A DNA stretch of 64,000 nt from Penium margaritaceum (Eukaryota; Streptophyta; Zygnematophyceae; Desmidiales; Peniaceae). Location: positions 35,651-99,650 of the forward strand of contig SZWC01000543.1 in assembly GCA_023375785.1 (NCBI GenBank), in the 5' to 3' direction. The notes beneath the pieces were generated by a model. It was not told where the DNA came from, did not search any database, and saw nothing but the letters and a program-made list of their open reading frames with translations. A program made the position numbers and the translations under genes. This document shows, in pieces, positions 43,735 to 57,500 of this stretch (positions are counted from its first letter, which is position 1; each line of letters begins with the position of its first letter).

Positions 43735-44725
43735 TGCGGCGAAATCGGATCACTTCTGCATGATCGGAGGCACGAGGATGAAAACACAAATTGCGAATGG
43801 ACGGATCTTTGCCAAGGGACATTTTGGCTCAAGACTCGATGGACAGAGCTGACCCAAGGGCACATGGTTAACCCAAGAGACATCCAACACGATGACTAGT
43901 GTGTTTTACCAATCCTCTGAATTTCCACCCACGCGGCAAGAGAGCAAAAGAAGAGCACGCACGCAAGGTTAAGTGGTGCAGTTTCGGCGAGAGCAGATCA
44001 TTTAAGCACCATGTCCTTTACTGGTTCTAGGATTTGCTGTTTGGAATCTATGCATGGTCGTAAGGGAGAAGCCTAAAAGTGAACAGAGGATGGTGCATAA
44101 GCCGAGGGCAGGATGTCCGCTCGAGTACGACATGATCCACATGAAGCACGATGAACCTGCACCAGAGTCGAAGACACCCACAGCAACAGGTAATATGACA
44201 CTTAGAACACAGCCGCCAGCGGGTAGTCCCGTCGCCACCGGCTGTCCGCCCGCCCGTCACCACCCACGGCTGTATCCGCCCGCCTGTCTCGTACTCGTCT
44301 ATCTCACCTTGTCAGACTTCCACAGCTCAACGGAGGGTGCGTCCTCAGCAACGCGCTGAAGCCCGCAGATCAAGATGACGATGTAGACAACGGCTGCCAG
44401 GCGCTGCTGCCAAAGTTTCGCAACGGGAGTGTCCATCACCCTACAGCATCCCTGAGGCACACTGGGATGCACGCTGCTCAAACGGGTGTGGCCGGGACGA
44501 TCAGAGGGAGACAGTGATGTGGTGATTGGCACTCAAGCGTGTTTGCACACTGCCTGCCCTCTCCGCTCACACCTACAGCCAGAGATACAGGGAATGCGAT
44601 ATGTCCATCGCGGACGTGTCCGCACCGTGCCACCCTGCACTGAAGAGGTCAATAGGCAGACCCCTGTTTTTAAGCCCCGACACTTCAGCATCCCACGGAG
44701 CACGTCGATTCCTGTAAACTGACGG
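43735..44725. other. No gene seen
   Basis: This would include the promoter of the minus-strand KDZ gene, but no TATA box or terminal repeat is obvious. Only short frames on both strands. Confidence 0.5.
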
Positions 44726-44730
44726 GGAAA

Positions 44731-45220
44731 GACGCAAGCTCGCTGAATAGAAAACAAGGAGAAGGGTCGCTTCGAATATCAGAACACGAAGCGAGCACAG
44801 ACTGTCAAAGCGAAACATGGTACGAGGTCGTAGTATGTCTCCAACAGATCGAAACACGAAGGTGTCGTCCATCGGGTGTGAAAACGGGTAAAGACGCAAG
44901 CTCGCTGTACAGAAACGAATTCAAACTGGGTCGCTTTGTTATCACCAAAAGAAGCAAACACGCAATGTCAAAGCGAAACATGGTACATTGTCATGGTACG
45001 ACTCTGACGGATGGAAACACGAAGACGTCGTCGACTTGTGTTTGAAAACGGGAAAAGACGCAAGCTCGCTGTCAACCGCTTGGTAAGAGCAAGAGGCATG
45101 TGTTGCCTCATGAAGCGAAACGTGGACGGAAGGGTGGACTTTGCTCAGTAACACGGCAATGCTGGGCCGTGGCGTAAATGAACACGACATGACCACTTCT
45201 CCCGGTTAATCAACTATCAG
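44731..45220. repeat. Three tandem copies of a ~163-bp repeat
   Basis: The anchor GACGCAAGCTCGCTG recurs at 44731, 44893 and 45057 (spacing 162 and 164). Shared later motifs are TCAAAGCGAAACATGGTAC, GAAACACGAAG and GTGTGAAAACGGG. The third copy fades after AAGCGAAACGTGG. Copies differ by substitutions and small indels. This is neither the 182-bp nor the 310-bp satellite. Confidence 0.8.
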
Positions 45221-45596
45221 GGTGTATTGTCGGTGTAAGGGTACCATGGTCGAAGTTTTATGTCAACGTTAACAGAGATGAGTGGACGATCTGAACATGA
45301 AAACACGCGGCAACTATTGACTATGGCGTTTCAACTCAGGTGGAAGAACCTGAACAGAGCCCTTTTTTTTTCCGTGGTCAGAACCGATAGGAGATGGTAT
45401 GAATGAAGGACACCAGAACAAACCCTGGGATTGAACCTCTCCCCCGCGCAAGTAAATGCTTGTATAGTCTAGTGTGTATCGACGAGTGATAGATAATCTT
45501 CAAGACTAACGTTATCATGGTTTCTCTATTTTCTTGTGCACTACATCACAAGGGATCGTGTCTTCTTATCATAGTTTCTCTATTCATATATGTAAG

Positions 45597-45672
45597 TCTA
45601 TATCTATAACTATCTCTATATCTATATCTATATCTATTTCTATATCCATATCTATATCTATATAGATATAGA
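45597..45672. repeat. (CTATAT)n microsatellite
   Basis: Imperfect TATCTA hexamers lie directly before the first unit of the 182-bp satellite array, marking its left boundary. Confidence 0.9.
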
Positions 45673-48600
45673 ACGGCACGTCCATTCTGATGCGCCATTT
45701 GCCCGCAACCGATTGTTGATCGGGGTGCGTACGCGCTCACGGGGTCCGTGGCTGCGCTCACGGCTCCCGGCGCGCTCCTTGCACCCACGCTGAGCGTTTC
45801 ATCAAGACAATCACACCGGGCAGTAGTGTATGACTCCCTCTACGCGCTGCATTTTTTGCCTCTCCATTCTGATGCGCCGTTTGCCCCTAACCGATTGTCG
45901 ACCCGGGTGCGTACGCGCTCACATGGTCCGTGGCTGCGCTCACGGCTCCCGGCGCGCTCTTTGCACTCACGGTGAGCGTTTCATCAAGACGATCACACCG
46001 GGCGGTAGTGTACGACTCCCTCTACGCGCTGCATTTTTCGCCTCTCCACTCTGATGCGCCCTTTGCCCGTAACCAATTATCAACCAGGGTGCGTACGCGC
46101 TCACGGGGTCCGTGGCTGCGCTCACGGCTCCCGGCGCGCTCTCTGCACCCACGGTGAGCGCTTCATCAAGACGATCACACCGGGCGGTAGTGTACGACTC
46201 CCTTTACGCGCCCCATTTTTGGCCTCTCCATTCTCATGCGCCGTTTGCCCGTAACCGATTGTCGACCGGGGTGCGTACGCGCTCATGGGGTCGGTGGCTG
46301 CGCTCACGGCTCGTGGCGCACTTGCTGCACCCACGGTGAGCGTTCTATCAAGACGATCACACCGGGTGGTAGTGTAGGACTACCTCAGCGCGCCGCATGT
46401 TTTGGCTCTTCATACTCATGCGCCGTTTGCTCGTAATTGATTGTCGACCGGGGTGCGTATGCGCTTCAAGGTCCATGGCTGCGCTCACCGCTCTGAGCGC
46501 ACTTTGTACACCCACGGTGAGAATTTCATCAAGACGATCACACCATGTGGTAGTGTACAACTCCCTCTACGCATAGCATTTTTTGCCTCTCTATTCTGAT
46601 GCGCCGTTTGCACGTAACCGATTTTTGACCGGGTTGTGTACGTGCTCACGGGGTTCGTGGCTCCGCTCACGCCTCTTGGTGCGCTCCCTGCACCCACGGT
46701 GAGCGTTTCATCAAGACGATCACACCGGGCGGTAGTGTACGACTCCCTCTATGTACCGCATTTTAGGCCTCTCCATTCTGATGCGCCGTTTGCCCGTAAC
46801 CGATTGTCAACCGGGTTCCGTACGCAATCACGGGTTCCGTTGCTGTGCTCACGGCTCTCGGTGCGCTCCCTGCACCCACGGTGAGCGTTTCATAAAGACA
46901 ATCACACCGGGCGGTAGTGCATGACTCCCTCTACGCGCCGCAGTTTTTGCCTCTCTATTCTGATGCGCCGTTTGCCCGTAACTGATTGTTAACCAGGGTA
47001 CGTACGCGCTCATGGGGTCCATGGCTGCGCGCACGGCTCCCGGCGCGCTCTCTGCACCCATGGTGAGGGTTTCATCAAGACGATCACACCGGGTAGTAGT
47101 GTACAACTCCCTCTATGTGCCACATTTTTTGCCTCTCCATTCTGATGCGCAGTTTGACCGTAACCGACTGTCAACCGGGGTGGGTACGCGCTCACGGGGT
47201 CCGTGGCTACGCTTATGGCTCCCGGCGCGCTTTGTGCACCCACGATGAGCAATTCATCTAGACGATCACACCGGGTGGTAGTGTACAACTCCCTCTACGA
47301 GTCGCATTTTTGCCCCTCCATTCTGATGCGCCGTTTGCGCGTAACTCATTGTCGACCGGGTTGCGTATGCGCTCACGGGGTTTGTGGCTGTGCTCAGAGC
47401 TCTCGGTGCGCTCCTTGCACCCATTGTGAGGGCTTCATCAAGACAATCACACCGGGAGGTAGTGTACGACTCCCTTTATGCGCCCCATTTTTGCCTCTCC
47501 ATTCTCATGCGCCGTTTGCCCGTAACCGATTGTCGAATGGGTGCGTACGCGCTCACGGGGTCGGTGGTTGCGCTCACGGCTCGTGGCGTGCTCCCTGCAC
47601 CCACGGTGGGCGTTCCATCAAGACGATCAAACCGGGCGATAGTGTACAACTCCCTCTCCGCGCCGCATGTTTTGCCTCTTCATACTCATGCGCCGTTTGC
47701 ACGTAACCGATTGTCGACCGGGGTGCGTACGCGCTCACGGGGTCCATGGCTGCGCTCACGGCTCCGAGCGCACTTTGTGCACCCACAGTGAGAACTTCAT
47801 CAAGACGATCACACCGTGTGGTAGTGTACAACTCCCTCTACGCGTGGCATTTTTTGCCTCTCAATTTTGATGCTCTGTTTGCACGTAACCGATTGTCGAC
47901 CGGGTTGTGTACGCGCTCACGGGGTTCGTGGCTGCGCTCATGCCTCTCGGTGCGCTCCCTGCACCCACGGTGAGCGTTTCATCAAGACGATCACACCGGG
48001 CGGTAGTGTACGACTCCCTCTATGTACCGCATTTTTGGCCTCTCCAATCTGATGCGCCGTTTGCCCGTAACCGATTATCGACCGGGTTCCGTACGCGCTC
48101 ACGGGTTCCGTTGCTTTGCTCACAGCTTCCGTTGCTACGCTCACGGCTCTCGGTGCGCTCCTTGCACCCACGATGAGCGTTTCATCAAGACGATCACACC
48201 GGGCGGTAGTGTACGACTCTCTCTATGCACCTCATTGTTTGCCTCTCCATTATCATGCACCGTTTTCTCGTAACCGATTGTCGACCAGGGTGCATATGCG
48301 CTTACGGGGTCCGTGGCTCCACTTACGGCTCTCGGCGCGCTCTGTGAATCCACGGTGAGCATTTCATCGAGACGATCACACCAGGCATTAGTGTACGACT
48401 CCCTCTACGCGCCACATTTTTTGCCTCTCCATTATGATGTGCTATTTCCCATAACCGATTGTCGACCGGGTTCTGTACGCGCTCATGGGTTCCGTGGCTG
48501 CGCTCACGGCTCTCTGTGCGCTCCCTGTACCCACGGTGAGCGTTTCATCATGACGATAACATTGGGCAGTAGTGTACGACTCCCTCTACGAGCTCCATTT

Positions 48601-50553
48601 TTAGCCTCTCAATTGTGATGCGCCGTTTGTCCATCACCGATTGTCGACCGGGGAACATACGCGCTCACGCGGTTCGTGGCTGCGCTCTTGACTCCCGTCG
48701 TGCTCCGTACACCCACCGTGAGCGTTTCATCCAGATAATCACATCGGGCGGTAGTGTACAACTCCATCTACACACTCCATTTCTTGCCTCTCCATTCTGA
48801 TGCCCCGTTTGCCTGTAACCGATTGTGGACCGGGGTGCGTACGCGCTCACGGGGTCCGTGGCTGCGCTCACAGGGTCCGTGGCTGCGCTCACGGCTCCTG
48901 GCGCACTCCGTGCACCCACGGTGAGCGTTTCATCAAGACGATCACAACGGGCGGTAGTATATGAATCCCTCTACACGCCACATTTTTCGCCTCTCCATTT
49001 TGATGCGCCGTTTGCCCGTAACCGATTGTCGACCTGGGTGCGTACGCGCTCATAGGGTCCATGGCTGTACTCACGCCTCCCGGCAGGCTCTATGCACCCA
49101 CAGTGAGCATTTCATCGAGACGATCACACCAAGCTACAGTGTACAACTCCCTCTACGTGTCACATTTTTTGCCACTCCATTCTGATGCGCCGTTTGCCTG
49201 TAACGGTTTGTCGACCGGGGTGCGTACGCGCTCACGAGGTCCGTGGTTGAGCTCACGGCTCCCGGCGAGCTCCGTCCACCCATGGTGAGCATTTCATCAA
49301 GACAATCACACCACGCGGTAGTGTACAAATCCATCTACGCTTTGCATTTTTTGCCTCTCCATTCTGATGCGCCGTTTGCCCATAATTGATTGTCGACCGA
49401 GTTGCGTACGAGCTCACGGGGTCTGTGGCTGCGCTCATGGCTGTCGGCGCGCCCCCTGCACCCACGGTGAGCGTTTCATCAAGACGATCACACCGGGCAA
49501 TATTGGACAACTCCCTCTACGCGCCGCATTTTTTGCCTCTCCATACTGATGCGCCGTTTGCCTGTAACCGATTGTTGACCGGGGTGCGTTCGCGCTCACG
49601 GGGTCCGTGGCTGCGCTCACGACTCCCGGCGCGCTCCTTGCACCCACGGTGAGCGTTTCATTGAGACGATCACACCACTTGATACTGTACAACACCCTCA
49701 ACGTGCCGCATTTTTTGCCTCTCCATTCTGATGCACCGTTTGATTGTAACCGATTGTCGACCGGGGTGCGTACGCGGTCACGGGATCCGTGGCTGCGCTC
49801 ATAGCTCTCGGCGCGCTCTATGAATCCACGATGAGCATTTCATCAAGACAATCACACTGGGAAGTAGTGTACGACTCCTTGTATGTGCCGCATTTTTTGC
49901 CTCTCCATTCGGATGCCCCGTTTTCTCGTAACTGATTGTCGACCGGGGTGCGTACGCGCTCACAAGGTCCGTGGCTGCGCTCACGGCTCCCGGCGTGCTC
50001 CTTGCACCCACGGTGAGCATTTCATCCAGACGATCGCACCGGATGGTAGTGTACGACACCCTCTACGCACTGCATTTTTTGCCTCTCCATTCTGATTTGC
50101 AGTATGCCCGTCACAGATTGTTGACCGGGGTCCATACGCGCTCACGGGGTTTGTGGCTGCGCTCACGGCTCTTGGCGCGCTCCGTACACCCACAGTGAGC
50201 GTTTCATCGATACGATCACACCGGGCGGTAGTGTACAACTCCCTGTACGCAATGCATTTTTTGCCTCTCCATTCTGATGCCCCGTTTGCCTGTAACCGAT
50301 TGTTGACCGGGGTGCATACGCGCTCACGTGGTCCATGGCTGCGCTCACGGCTCCCCGCGCACTCCGAGCACCCACGGTGAGCGTTTCATCAAGACAATCA
50401 CACCAGGCGATAGTGTACGACTCCCTCTACGTGCCACATTTCTTGCCTCTCCATTCTGATGTGCCGTTTGCCCGTAACCGATTGTTGACCGGGGTGCGTA
50501 CGCGCTCACAGGGTCCGTGGCTGTGCTCACGCCTCCGGGCGCGCTCTCTACAC

Positions 50554-50880
50554 TAAGGCTGCACACCAAATCATAGGATTCGTGATAAGATTCGTGAACC
50601 GTGATAAAGCTTTGGATTCGGGGATCCAAATCCTTCATGAGGATTCGATTCGGGATTCGGAGATCATTTTCCCTATTGTTTCAACATGGAAAACAGGGAT
50701 TTATGTGGCAGATTAGATGATTTTTACTTGCCATCACCCATAGGATTTGGAAAAGATTCAGCAATCTTACGGATTCGCGAATCCAGATTCGGATTCGTGA
50801 ATCAAAGCCAAACCTCGATTCGGATTCGTGAATCCAAATCCAATCTGGGATCCGGGAATCTTACCTGGTGTGCACCCTTA
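50554..50880 (+). mobile_element. hAT-like miniature element, GATTCG family, copy 1
   Basis: 327 bp with ends TAAGGCTGCACACC and GGTGTGCACCCTTA. Flanks CTCTACAC (50546-50553) and CTCTGCAC (50881-50888) form an 8-bp duplication with one mismatch. The interior has repeated GGATTCG/CGAATCC and GATTCGTGAATC motifs around a non-repetitive core near 50670-50750. It has no coding capacity. Confidence 0.9.
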
Positions 50881-52772
50881 CTCTGCACCCACAGTGAGCG
50901 TTTTATCAAGACGATCAGATTGAGCGGTAGTGTACAACTCCCTCTACGCGCCACATTTTTTGCCTCTCCATTCTGATGCACCGTTTGCCTGTAACCGATT
51001 GTCGACCAGGGTGCGTACGCGCTCACAAGGTCCGAGGCTCTGCTCACGGCTCCCGGCGCGCTCCCTGCACCCACGGTGACCGTTTAATCAAGAGGATCCC
51101 ACCGGTCGTTAGTGTACAACTCCCTCTACGCGCCGCATTTTTTGCCTCTCCATTCTGATGCGCCGTTTCCCCATAACCGATTGTCGACCGGGGTGCGTAC
51201 GCGCTCAAAGGGTCCGTGGCTGCGCTCACGGCTCCCGGCACGCTCCCTGCACCCACGGTGAGCGTTTCATTGAGATGATCACACCGGGTGGTAGTGTATG
51301 ACTCCCTCTACGCGCCGCATTTTTCGCCTCTCCATTATGATGTGCCTTTTGCCCGTAACCAATTGTCGACCGGGGTGCATATGCGCTCACGGGGTCTGTG
51401 GCTACGCTCACGGCTCCCGGCGCGCTCCTTGCACCCAGCGTAAGCATTTCATCAAGACAATCACATTGGGCGGTTGTGTACGACTCCCTCTACACGCCGC
51501 ATTTTTTGACTCTCCATTCTGATGCGCCATTTGCCCGTAACCGGCTGTCCACCGGGGTGTGTACGCGCTCACAGGGTCTATGGCTGTGCTCACGGCTCCC
51601 GGCGCATTCCGTGCACCCACACTGAGCGTTTCATCAAGACGATCACACCGGGTGGTAGTGTATGACTCCCTCTACGCGCCGCATTGTTTGCTTCTCCATT
51701 CGTATGCACCGTTTGTCCGTAACTGATTGTCAACCGGGATGCGTATGCGCTCAAGGGGTCCGTGCCTATGCTCACGGCTCCCGGCGCAGTCCCTGCACCC
51801 ACGGTGAGCATTTCATCGATACGATCACACCATGCGGTAGTGTAAAACTCCCTCTACACGCCGCATTTTTTTCATCTCCATTATGATGCGCCGTTTGCTC
51901 ATAACTTGTTGTCGACCGGGGTGGGTACGCGCTCATGGGGTCTGTGGCTGCGCTCACGGCTCCCGGCGCGCTCCCTGCACCCACGGTGAGCGTTTCATCA
52001 AGATGATCACACCAGGCGATAGTGTACGACTCCACGTACGTGCCGCATTTTTTGCCTCTTCATTCTGATGCGCCGTTTGCCCGTAACATAATGTCCACCG
52101 GGGTACGTACGCCCTCACGGGGTCCGTGGCTGCGCTCACGGCTCCCGGCGCACTCCGTGCACCCACGGTGAGCGTTTCATTGAGACGATCACACTAGGCG
52201 GTAGTGTACAACTCCTTCTACGCGCCGCATTTTACGCCTCTCCATTTTGATGTGCCGTTTGCCCGTAACCGATTGTCGACCAGGGTGCGTACGCGCTCAC
52301 GAGATCCGTGGCTGCGCTCATGGCTCCCAGAGCGCTCCCTGGACCCACCATGACTGTTCAATCGAGACGATCACATCGGGCGGTTGTGCACGACTCCCTC
52401 TACGTGCCGCAATTTTTGCCTTTCCATTTTCATGCGCCATTTGCCCGTAACCAACTGTGGTCTAGGGTGCGTACGCGCTCACGGGGTCCGTGGTTGCGCT
52501 CACTGCTCCCGGCGCGCTCTGTGCACCCACGATGAGCGTTTCATCGATACAATCACACCGGGCGGTAGTGTATGACTCCCTCTACGCGCTACATTTTTTG
52601 CCTCTCCATTCTAATGCGCCGTTTTCTCGTAATCGACTGTCTACCGGGGTGGGTACGCGCTCATGGGGTCCGTGGCTATGGTCACGGCTCCCGGCGCGCT
52701 CCGTGCACCCACGGTGAGCGTTTCATCCAGACGATCACACCAGGCGGTAGCGTACAACTCCCTCTATGTGCT

Positions 52773-52773
52773 N
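52773..52773. other. Single-N join that breaks satellite phase
   Basis: The monomer phase jumps by about 80 bp across this one N, and sequence resembling 52485-52560 restarts after it. It is a scaffold seam; the true spacing is unknown. Confidence 0.85.
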
Positions 52774-54267
52774 CGTGGTTGCGCTCACTGCTCCCGGCGC
52801 GCTCTGTGCACCCACGATGAGTGTTTCATCGAGACAATCATACCGGGCGGTAGTGTACGACTCCCTCTACGCGCTGCATTTTTTTCCTCTCCATTCTAAT
52901 GCGCTGTTTTCTCGTAATCGACTGTCTACCGGGGTGGGTACGCGCTCATGGGGTCCGTGGCTATGGTCACGGCTCCCGGCGCGCTCCGTGCACCCACGGT
53001 GAGCGTTTCATCCAGACGATCACACCAGGCGGTAGCGTACAACTCCCTCTATGTGCTGTATTCTTTGCCTCTCCATTTTTATGCGCCGTTTACCTGTAAC
53101 CGATTGTCGACTGGGGTGCGTACACGCTCAAGGGGTCCATGGCTGCGGTCACGGCTCCCGGCGCGCTCTCTGCACCCACCATGAGCGTTTCATCGAGAGG
53201 ATCACACCGGGCGGTAGTGTACGACTCCCTGTACACGCCATATTTTTTGCCTCTCCATTCTGATGCGCCGTTTGCTTGTAACCGATTGTTTCCTGGGGTG
53301 CGTTCGCGCTCACGGGATCCATGGCTGCGCTCACGACTCCCGGCGCGCTCCTTGCACCCACGGTGAGCGTTTCATCGAGACGATCACACCAGTTGATACT
53401 GTACGACACCCTCTACGCGCCGCATTTTTTGCCTCTCCATTCTGATGCGCCGTTTGCTTGTAACGGATTGTCGACCGGGGTGCGTACGCGGTCACGGGAT
53501 CCGTGGCTGCGCTCATAGCTCTCGGCGCGCTCTATGCACCCACGTTAAGCATTTCATCAAGACGATCACACTGGGGAGTAGTGTACGACTCCCTGTATGT
53601 GCCGCATCTTTTCCCTCTCCATTCTGACGCCCCGTTTTCTCGTAACCGATTGTCGACCGGGGTGCATACGCGCTCACAAGGTGCGTGGCTGCGCTCACGG
53701 CTCCCGGCGTGCTCCTTGCACCCACGGTGAGCGTTTCATCCAGACGATGGCACCGGATGGTAGTGTACGACACCCTCTACTTAGTGCATTTTTTGCCTCT
53801 ACATTCTGATTCGCAGTTTGCCTGTCACAGATTTTTGACCGGGGTGCATACGCGCTCACGTGGTTTGTGGCTGCGCTCACGGCTCCCGGCGCGCTCCGTA
53901 CACCCACAGTGAGCGTTTCATCGAGACGATCACACCAGGCGGTAGTGTACAACTCCCTCTACGCAATGCATTTTTTGCCTCTCCATTCTGATGCCCCATT
54001 TGCCTGTAACCGATTGTTGACCAGGATGCGTACGCGCTCACGGGGTCCGTGGCTGCGCTCACGGCTCCCCGCGCACTCCGAGCACCCACGGTGAGCGTCT
54101 CATCAAGACAATCACACCAGGCGGTAGTGTATGACTCCCTCTACGCGCCACATTTTTTGCCTCTCCATTCTGATGTGCCGTTTGCCCGTAACCGATTGTC
54201 GACCGGGGTGCGTACGCGCTCATAGGGTCCGTGGCTGTGCTCACGCCTCCAGGCGTGCTCTCTACAC

Positions 54268-54594
54268 TAAGGCTGCACACCAAAACCTAGGATTCGTGAA
54301 TAAGATTCGTGAACCGTGATAAAGCTTCGGATTCGGGAATCCAAATCCTTCATGAGGATTCGATTTGGGATTCGGAGATCATTTTCCCTATTGTTTCAAC
54401 ATGGAAAACAGGGATTTATGTGGCAAATTAGATTTTTTTACTTGCCATCACCCATAGGATTCGGAAAAGATTCAAGAATCTTACGGATTCGCGAATCCAG
54501 ATTCGGATTCGTGAATCAAAGCCAAACCTGGATTCGGATTCGTGAATCCAAATCCAATCTGGGATCCGGGAATCTTACCTGGTGTGCACCCTTA
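54268..54594 (+). mobile_element. hAT-like miniature element, GATTCG family, copy 2
   Basis: 327 bp, nearly identical to 50554-50880, with the same flanks CTCTACAC (54260-54267) and CTCTGCAC (54595-54602). It is a passenger of the 3.7-kb satellite duplication, not a separate insertion. Confidence 0.9.
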
Positions 54595-57500
54595 CTCTGC
54601 ACCCACAGTGAGCATTTTATCAAGACGATCAGATTGAGCGGTAGTGTACGACTCCCTCTACGCGCCGCATTTTTTGCCTCTCCATTCTGATGCGCCGTTT
54701 TCCCGTAACCGATTGTCGACCAGGGTGCGTACGCGCTCACAAGGTCCGAGGCTCTGCTCACGGCTCCCGGCGCGCTCCCTGCACCCACGGTGACCGTTTC
54801 ATCAAGAGGATCCCACCGATCGGTAGTGTACAACTCCCTCTACACGTCACATTTTTTGCCTCTCCATTCGGATGCGTCGTTTCCCCATAACCGATTGTCG
54901 ACTGGGGTGCGTACGCGCTCACAGAGTCCGTGGCTGCGCTCACAGCTCCTGGCGCGCTCCCTGCACCCACGGTGAGCGTTTCATTGAGACGATCACACCG
55001 GGTGGTAGTGTATGACTCCCTCTACGCGCCGCATTTTTCGCCTCTCCATTCTGATGTGCCTTTTGCCTGTAACCAATTGTGGACTGGGGTGCGTATGCGC
55101 TCACGGGGTCTGTGGGTACGCTCACGGCTCCCGGCGCGCTCCTTGCACCCAGCGTAAGCGTTTCACCAAGACGATTTCATTGGGCGGTTGTGTACGACTC
55201 CCTCTACACGCCGCATTTTTTGACTCTCCATTCTGATGCGCCGTTTGCCCGTAACCGGCTGTCCACCGGGGTGTGTACGCGCTCACAGGGTCCGTGGCTG
55301 TGCTCACGGCTCCCGGTGCATTCTGTGCACCCATTCTGAGCGTTTCATGAAGACGATCACACCGGGTGGTAGTGTATGACTCCCTCTACGCGCCGCATTT
55401 TTTGCTTCTCCATTCGTATGCGCCGTTTGTCCGTAACTGATTGTCAACCGGGATGCGTATGCGCTCAAGGGGTCCGTGCCTACGCTCATGGCTCCCAGTA
55501 CGGTCCCTGCACCCATGGTGAGCATTTCATCGATACGATCACACCATGTAATAGTATAAAACTTCCTCTACACGCTGCATTTTTGGCCTCTCCATTCTGA
55601 TGCGCCGTTTGCTCATAACTGGTTGTCGACCGGGGTGGGTACGTGCTCATGGGGTCTGTGGCTGCGCTCACGGCTCCCGGCGCGCTCCCTGCACCCACGG
55701 TGAGCGTTTCATCAAGACGATCACACCAGGCGATAGTGTACGACTCCACGTACGAGCCGCATTTTTTGCCTCTCCATTCTGATGCGCCGTTTGCCTGTAA
55801 CATAATGTCCACCGGGGTGCGTACGCCCTCACGGGGTCCGTGGCTGCGCTCACGGCTCCCGGCGGACTCCTTGCACCCACGGTGAGCGTTTCATTGAGAC
55901 GATCACTCTAGGCGATAGTGTACGACTCCCTCTACGCGCCGCATTTTACGCCTCTCCATTTTGATGTGCCGTTTGCCCATAACCGATTGTCGACCAGGGT
56001 GCGTACGCGCTCACGAGATCCGTGGCTGCGCTCATGGCTCCCAGAGCGCTCCCTGCACCCACCATGACCGTTTCATCGAGACGATCACACCGGGCGGAAG
56101 TGCACGACTCCATCTACGTGCCGCATTTTTTGCCTTTCTGTTTTGATGCGCCATTTTCCCGTAACCAACTGTGGTCTAGGGTGCGTACGCGCTCACGGGG
56201 TCCGTGGTTGCGCTCACTGCTCCCGGCGCGCTCTGTGCACCCACGATGAGTGTTTCATCGAGACAATCATACCGGGCGGTAGTGTACGACTCCCTCTACG
56301 CGCTGCATTTTTTTCCTCTCCATTCTAATGCGCTGTTTTCTCGTAATCGACTGTCTACCGGGGTGGGTACGCGCTCATGGGGTCCGTGGCTATGGTCACG
56401 GCTCCCGGCGCGCTCCGTGCACCCACGGTGAGCGTTTCATCCAGACGATCACACCAGGCGGTAGCGTACGACTCCCTCTATGTGCTCCATTCTTTGCCTC
56501 TCCATTTGATGCGCCGTTTACCTGTAACCGATTGTCAACTGGGGTGCGTACGCGCTCAAGGGGTCCATGGCTGCGGTCACGGCTCCCGGCGCGCTCCGTG
56601 CACCCACGGTGAGCGTTTCATCGAGACGATCATACCGGTCGGTAGTGTACGACTCCCTCTACGCGCTGCATTTTTTTCCTCTCCATTCTAATGCGCTGTT
56701 TTCTCGTAATCGACTGTCTACCGGGGTGGGTACGCGCTCATGGGGTCCGTGGCTATGGTCACGGCTCCCGGCGCGCTCCGTGCACCCACGGTGAGCGTTT
56801 CATCCAGACGATCACACCAGGCGGTAGCGTACAACTCCCTCTATGTGCTCCATTCTTTGCCTCTCCATTTGATGCGCCGTTTACCTGTAACCGATTGTCA
56901 ACTGGGGTGCGTACACGCTCAAGGGGTCCATGGCTGCGGTCACGGCTCCCGGCGCGCTCTCTGCACCCACCATGAGCGTTTCATCGAAAGGATCACACCG
57001 GGCGGTAGTGTACGACTCCCTGTACACGCCGCATTTTTTGCCTCTCCATTCTGATGTGCCGTTTGCTTGTAACCGATTGTCGACCGGGGTGCGTACGCGC
57101 TCACGCACTCCGTGGCTGCGCTCAGGGCTCCCGGCGCGCTCCCTGCACCCACTGTGAGCGCTTCATTGAGACGATCACACCGCGTAGTAGTGTACGACTC
57201 CCTCTACGCACCACATTTTTTGCCTCTCCATTATGATGCGTTGTTTGCCCATAACCAATTGTCGACCGGGGTGCATACGCGCTCACAGGGTTCGTGGCTG
57301 CGCTCACAGCTCCCGGCATGCTTTTTGCACCCACGGTGAGCATTTCATTGAGACGATCACACCGGGCGGTAGTTTACGACTCCCTTTATGCGCCGCATTT
57401 TTTGCCTCTCCATTTTGATGCGCCGTTTGCCTACAACCGATTGTCGACCGGGGTACGCGCTCACGTGATCCATGGCTGCGCTCACGGCTCCCGGCGCGCT

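Larger units (their letters stand above)
49500..57060. repeat. Tandem ~3.7-kb higher-order duplication of the satellite
   Basis: Monomer-specific variants at 49607, 49971, 51408, 52308 and 52490 recur at +3714 bp, and those after 52773 recur at +3791. The block includes one inserted miniature element with the same flanking bases in both copies (50554 and 54268), so the insertion came first and the block was then duplicated. Near the right end a two-monomer unit (363 bp) repeats again (56204 and 56567). Confidence 0.85.
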
